Positions 7,500 through 9,181 of a DNA stretch of 9,181 nucleotides are shown piece after piece. Made by a program: the position numbers and the translations under genes. The first letter of the stretch is position 1. Each line of letters begins with the position of its first letter. Source of the DNA: JBFJWU01 sp041623475 [NCBI: bacterium] (GTDB lineage: Bacteria; J088); the NCBI GenBank assembly GCA_041623475.1, contig JBFJWU010000117.1, positions 1 through 9,181 on the forward strand, read 5' to 3'. The notes beneath the pieces were generated by a model. That model was not told where the DNA came from. It was given only the letters and a program-made list of their open reading frames with translations, and did not search any database.

Positions 7500-7518
7500 C
7501 GAACGTCCATCGAACGTC
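7500..7518. repeat. Two direct 8-bp repeats 11 bp apart in the divergent spacer
   Basis: CGAACGTC occurs at 7500-7507 and again at 7511-7518, a spacing of about one helical turn. This fits tandem regulator half-sites in the 284-bp spacer between the divergent hydrolase and membrane protein genes, but such short repeats also occur by chance. The rest of 7381-7575 shows no convincing gene: short frames there extend from the flanking gene or lack ribosome sites. Confidence 0.3.
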
Positions 7519-7575
7519 GGTCGCCAGAACGATTGTTTGCCGAAGCAGGGGGAATAGTCATTCAACGCGAACCCA

Positions 7576-7589
7576 TTGACCGAGATCAA
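7576..7589 (+). promoter_or_regulatory. FNR/Anr/FixK-type binding site
   Basis: TTGAC-CGAG-ATCAA differs at one position from the FNR/Anr consensus TTGAT-N4-ATCAA and fully fits the FixK form TTGA(T/C)-N4-(G/A)TCAA. It sits within a perfect 6-bp palindrome, CATTGA-N6-TCAATG (7574-7591). The centre (7582.5) is about 40.5-41.5 bp before the start site predicted from the TAGGAT hexamer at 7611-7616, the placement of class II FNR-activated promoters. It therefore probably activates the membrane protein gene at 7665 when oxygen is low. The regulator gene is not in the window. Confidence 0.6.
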
Positions 7590-7610
7590 TGACTTCCGAG
7601 CTGCCACGAC

Positions 7611-7616
7611 TAGGAT
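7611..7616 (+). promoter_or_regulatory. Predicted -10 element of the second four-helix gene
   Basis: TAGGAT matches TATAAT at four of six positions, including the key first A and last T. The predicted start is near 7623, giving a leader of about 40 nt before the TTG start at 7665. No -35 hexamer lies 16-18 bp upstream, as expected if an activator at -41.5 replaces it. Confidence 0.4.
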
Positions 7617-7664
7617 GATCACTGAAATCAACAGACCTGAACCGCTTACGGATTCGAGGCTCTA

Positions 7665-8228
7665 TTGCAGGCCGATCTTCATATTTTGATTAACCATCTT
7701 CCCCTGGACCTGGCAGTCGTCGGTTTCTTTCTGGCCCTGCACGGATTGGTTCGGAATAACGAGGATACAATTCGGCTTGGCCTGGTGATCCTTATTGCCG
7801 GAGCAGCTATTGCTGCCTTGACCTTTCGGACCGGACCCTTGACTGCCGAACACTTGAACTACAGTATGGAAACCGCAAGCGGAGCGTTCTCAGAGCATCG
7901 CCGCCTGGGATACCTGGGCCAAGCTACGCTGTTATTTGCCGGTGTGCTTGCGGCAATCGCTCTGTTCTTGTACCGAACCGACGAGCAGATCCAGCGGCTT
8001 TACCTTGGCTTCCTGCTGACGTTTTGCCTGGTTGCGATCCTGTTTGCGGGGCGGGCGTTCCTGAGCGGTAAACGCCTGGCCCATGGCGAACTGTTCGGCC
8101 ATCGGTCTCAGTGCGATGAACCCATTGATCTCGGGCAATCCGGGCCTGGGTATGTGGTCTGCAATGGGCAACATTCAGGCAGCGAAACGAGATGGTCGCT
8201 TACTGTTCGCGGCCTGGTCATTAATTAG
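7665..8228 (+). CDS. Four-helix membrane protein with conserved histidines (copy 2, 187 aa)
   Basis: This is a diverged paralogue of the protein at 5626-6126, of unknown function. The start is a TTG with GAGG five bases upstream; an in-frame stop at 7638-7640 and no other start codon between leave little choice. Four hydrophobic segments lie at about residues 12-28, 36-53, 84-102 and 112-133. The shared histidines are His6, His11, His78 and His140, the last in SGKRLAH. The match to copy 1 stops after Leu143-Phe144. From there this protein has a polar 43-residue tail with two cysteines and no hydrophobic segment, where copy 1 has 20 other residues. The tail may be real, or may be the out-of-frame remnant of an altered 3' end. 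An FNR-type box upstream suggests expression at low oxygen, which would fit a role linked to respiration or redox chemistry; this is inference. Confidence 0.75.
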   Translation: MQADLHILINHLPLDLAVVGFFLALHGLVRNNEDTIRLGLVILIAGAAIAALTFRTGPLTAEHLNYSMETASGAFSEHRRLGYLGQATLLFAGVLAAIALFLYRTDEQIQRLYLGFLLTFCLVAILFAGRAFLSGKRLAHGELFGHRSQCDEPIDLGQSGPGYVVCNGQHSGSETRWSLTVRGLVIN

Positions 8229-8632
8229 CAGAAGCCATCCTGCAGATTCGCAGCCTGATCCAATCAAGGAGGGTTGAAGGGCCCCTGGGAGATGCCCAAT
8301 TACAACAAGGCCCGACCACACATCTTCAGCCAGGCCCGGAAAAGCGGAAAGCCCTTCCCAACGGGTATCCGCACGCTGGGGGAAGGGCAATCCGGGGATG
8401 ACAATCTGGGTGGGTTGCCGTTAATTCAAGATCGCTGGCCTGTGGTTGCGGTCGCCGTTCGCCGGCTGCCAGTGCCAGTCGCAGTGCGAATAAACATTGG
8501 CCCGCAAAATTGTGCTACCGTAAGCAAGGCTTGGGGGCCGGGAAACGGATTTTTCGTGCTAGTTTCAATTCCGCCCACAGTTACGGACTTTTGGCCACCT
8601 TTCGCCAGCCTATCGACTGGGATGATCCCGAA
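8229..8632. other. 404-bp stretch without a convincing gene
   Basis: It lies between the second four-helix gene and the response regulator. A strong purine-rich AAGGAGGG stands at 8266-8273. It abuts a TTG at 8274 that opens a 120-codon frame (to 8636), and an in-frame ATG lies at 8292. The spacing is wrong for both starts (0 nt and 18 nt), and the protein matches nothing I know, although its first 45 codons favour G or C at the third position. A long inverted repeat (8351-8388) lies inside it. The final part, about 8500-8632, should hold the response regulator promoter, but I see no clear -35/-10 pair. Confidence 0.5.
8351..8388. repeat. 9-bp perfect inverted repeat with a 20-nt loop
   Basis: GCCCTTCCC (8351-8359) and GGGAAGGGC (8380-8388) are exact inverse complements. 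The loop contains a second small hairpin, CGG-GTAT-CCG (8362-8371). No T-run follows on either strand, so it is not a standard intrinsic terminator. It could be a transcript-end structure, an mRNA leader element or a protein-binding site. Confidence 0.45.
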
Positions 8633-9181
8633 ATGATCCTGGCCGAGCCCGAGCGGCAGATGCTGCAGAATCGTATCGTATTGGTTGTCGAGGACGACCA
8701 TATGATGCGAAAGCTGATTGTGCGATACGTCGAGCGTCTGGGTGGGCAAACATTGGAGGCGGCCAGCCTGGCCGAGGTCGCAGAAATAGATGCGCCGTTT
8801 CATCGAGTTCCTATTGCCCTGATCGATCACAATCTGGATGACGGACCCAGCGGCCCCGAAGTTACCCAATGGCTCAAATCGATGAATCCGGCCATGTCAA
8901 CGATCCTCGTCAGTGCAATGGAAACTGAAGAACTGGCAGACAAAGCGTCCAGGATTGGCGCAACGATGTACTGCCCAAAGCCGATTCCGTTCAATTTGTT
9001 CAAGATCCTGATCGGTAATGCGCTTGAGTTCCAGGCCCGGTCGCTATCCAACCAATTGCTGCGCGAAAGCCAGGAGGTAACGTCCGACCTGATTCGTGGT
9101 TTCATCCGCAACGGAGACCGGATAGACCACAAGCATTATGATCGCGTATTTACCGCAGTGGATGAACGCCTTCGCTATGCC
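8633..9181 (+). CDS. Response regulator with N-terminal receiver domain (partial, C-terminus outside window)
   Basis: The frame is open for 183 codons to the window end. Residues 14-130 form a CheY-like receiver domain: acidic pocket Glu20-Asp21-Asp22, phospho-acceptor Asp65 in LIDHNLDDG, Ser94 in ILVSA, and Lys116 in PKPIP followed by proline. All residues needed for phosphorylation are present, so it is likely a working two-component output protein. After about residue 125 the chain becomes helical and charged (EFQARSLSNQLLRESQ and on) with no recognisable output domain before the edge; it may be a linker to an output domain outside the window. The ATG at 8633 has only a weak GGGA ten bases upstream. 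The frame stays open further upstream, and a TTG at 8591 is an alternative start adding 14 residues. No sensor kinase is visible. Confidence 0.85.
   Translation, partial: MILAEPERQMLQNRIVLVVEDDHMMRKLIVRYVERLGGQTLEAASLAEVAEIDAPFHRVPIALIDHNLDDGPSGPEVTQWLKSMNPAMSTILVSAMETEELADKASRIGATMYCPKPIPFNLFKILIGNALEFQARSLSNQLLRESQEVTSDLIRGFIRNGDRIDHKHYDRVFTAVDERLRYA

Noticed and set aside
7349-7561. A 70-codon minus-strand frame across the divergent spacer
   Set aside because: It overlaps the start of the dienelactone hydrolase gene in another frame, covers its likely promoter and ribosome site, and its product resembles nothing I know.
5626-8228. The two four-helix genes as boundaries of a recent duplication or a mobile element
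   Set aside because: They are only about 35% identical, no transposase or terminal repeats are visible, and an unrelated convergent gene lies between; an old duplication or separate acquisition is more likely.
8426-8869. A 147-codon minus-strand frame at the right end
   Set aside because: It lies opposite the response regulator receiver domain, whose catalytic residues are all present on the plus strand.

Overview
The window is about 9.2 kb of gene-dense DNA of moderately high GC. It reads like a chromosomal segment of a Gammaproteobacterium or a related proteobacterium. I base that on clear Shine-Dalgarno starts, frequent GTG/TTG starts, MAPEG, glutaryl-CoA-dehydrogenase-like and Ca2+-dependent PI-PLC-like genes, and an FNR/Anr-type box. 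I cannot name a genus. No tRNA, rRNA, CRISPR array, transposase or phage gene is visible.

Left part (1-1697, minus strand). An alpha/beta hydrolase gene (366-1697) runs leftwards into an overlapping gene for a probable lipoprotein. That gene is cut by the window edge and carries the catalytic signature of Ca2+-dependent phosphoinositide-type phospholipase C. The two form a lipid/ester-hydrolase pair with a 17-nt overlap.

Central part (1772-5494, plus strand). A tight three-gene operon encodes a zinc-dependent MDR alcohol dehydrogenase, an aldehyde dehydrogenase resembling the phenylacetaldehyde-dehydrogenase group, and an acyl-CoA dehydrogenase with the full active-site signature of glutaryl-CoA dehydrogenase. 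Together they suggest oxidation of an alcohol through an aldehyde to an acid, followed by acyl-CoA oxidation. No CoA ligase or CoA transferase lies in the window, so the middle activation step would have to come from elsewhere.

Right part (5580-8228). A small four-helix membrane protein with conserved histidines (5626-6126) overlaps a MAPEG-family membrane protein gene (6126-6566) by one base. A dienelactone-hydrolase-family gene converges on it (6574-7380, minus). Across a 284-bp divergent spacer comes a second, diverged copy of the four-helix protein (TTG start at 7665). That spacer holds an excellent FNR/Anr/FixK-type palindrome placed as in a class II activated promoter, so the second copy is predicted to respond to low oxygen. 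The pair of histidine-bearing membrane proteins, one with an FNR-type box, is the most novel-looking element here.

Right edge (8229-9181). A roughly 400-bp stretch without a convincing gene contains a long inverted repeat. It is followed by a response-regulator gene with a complete receiver domain, which is cut by the window end.
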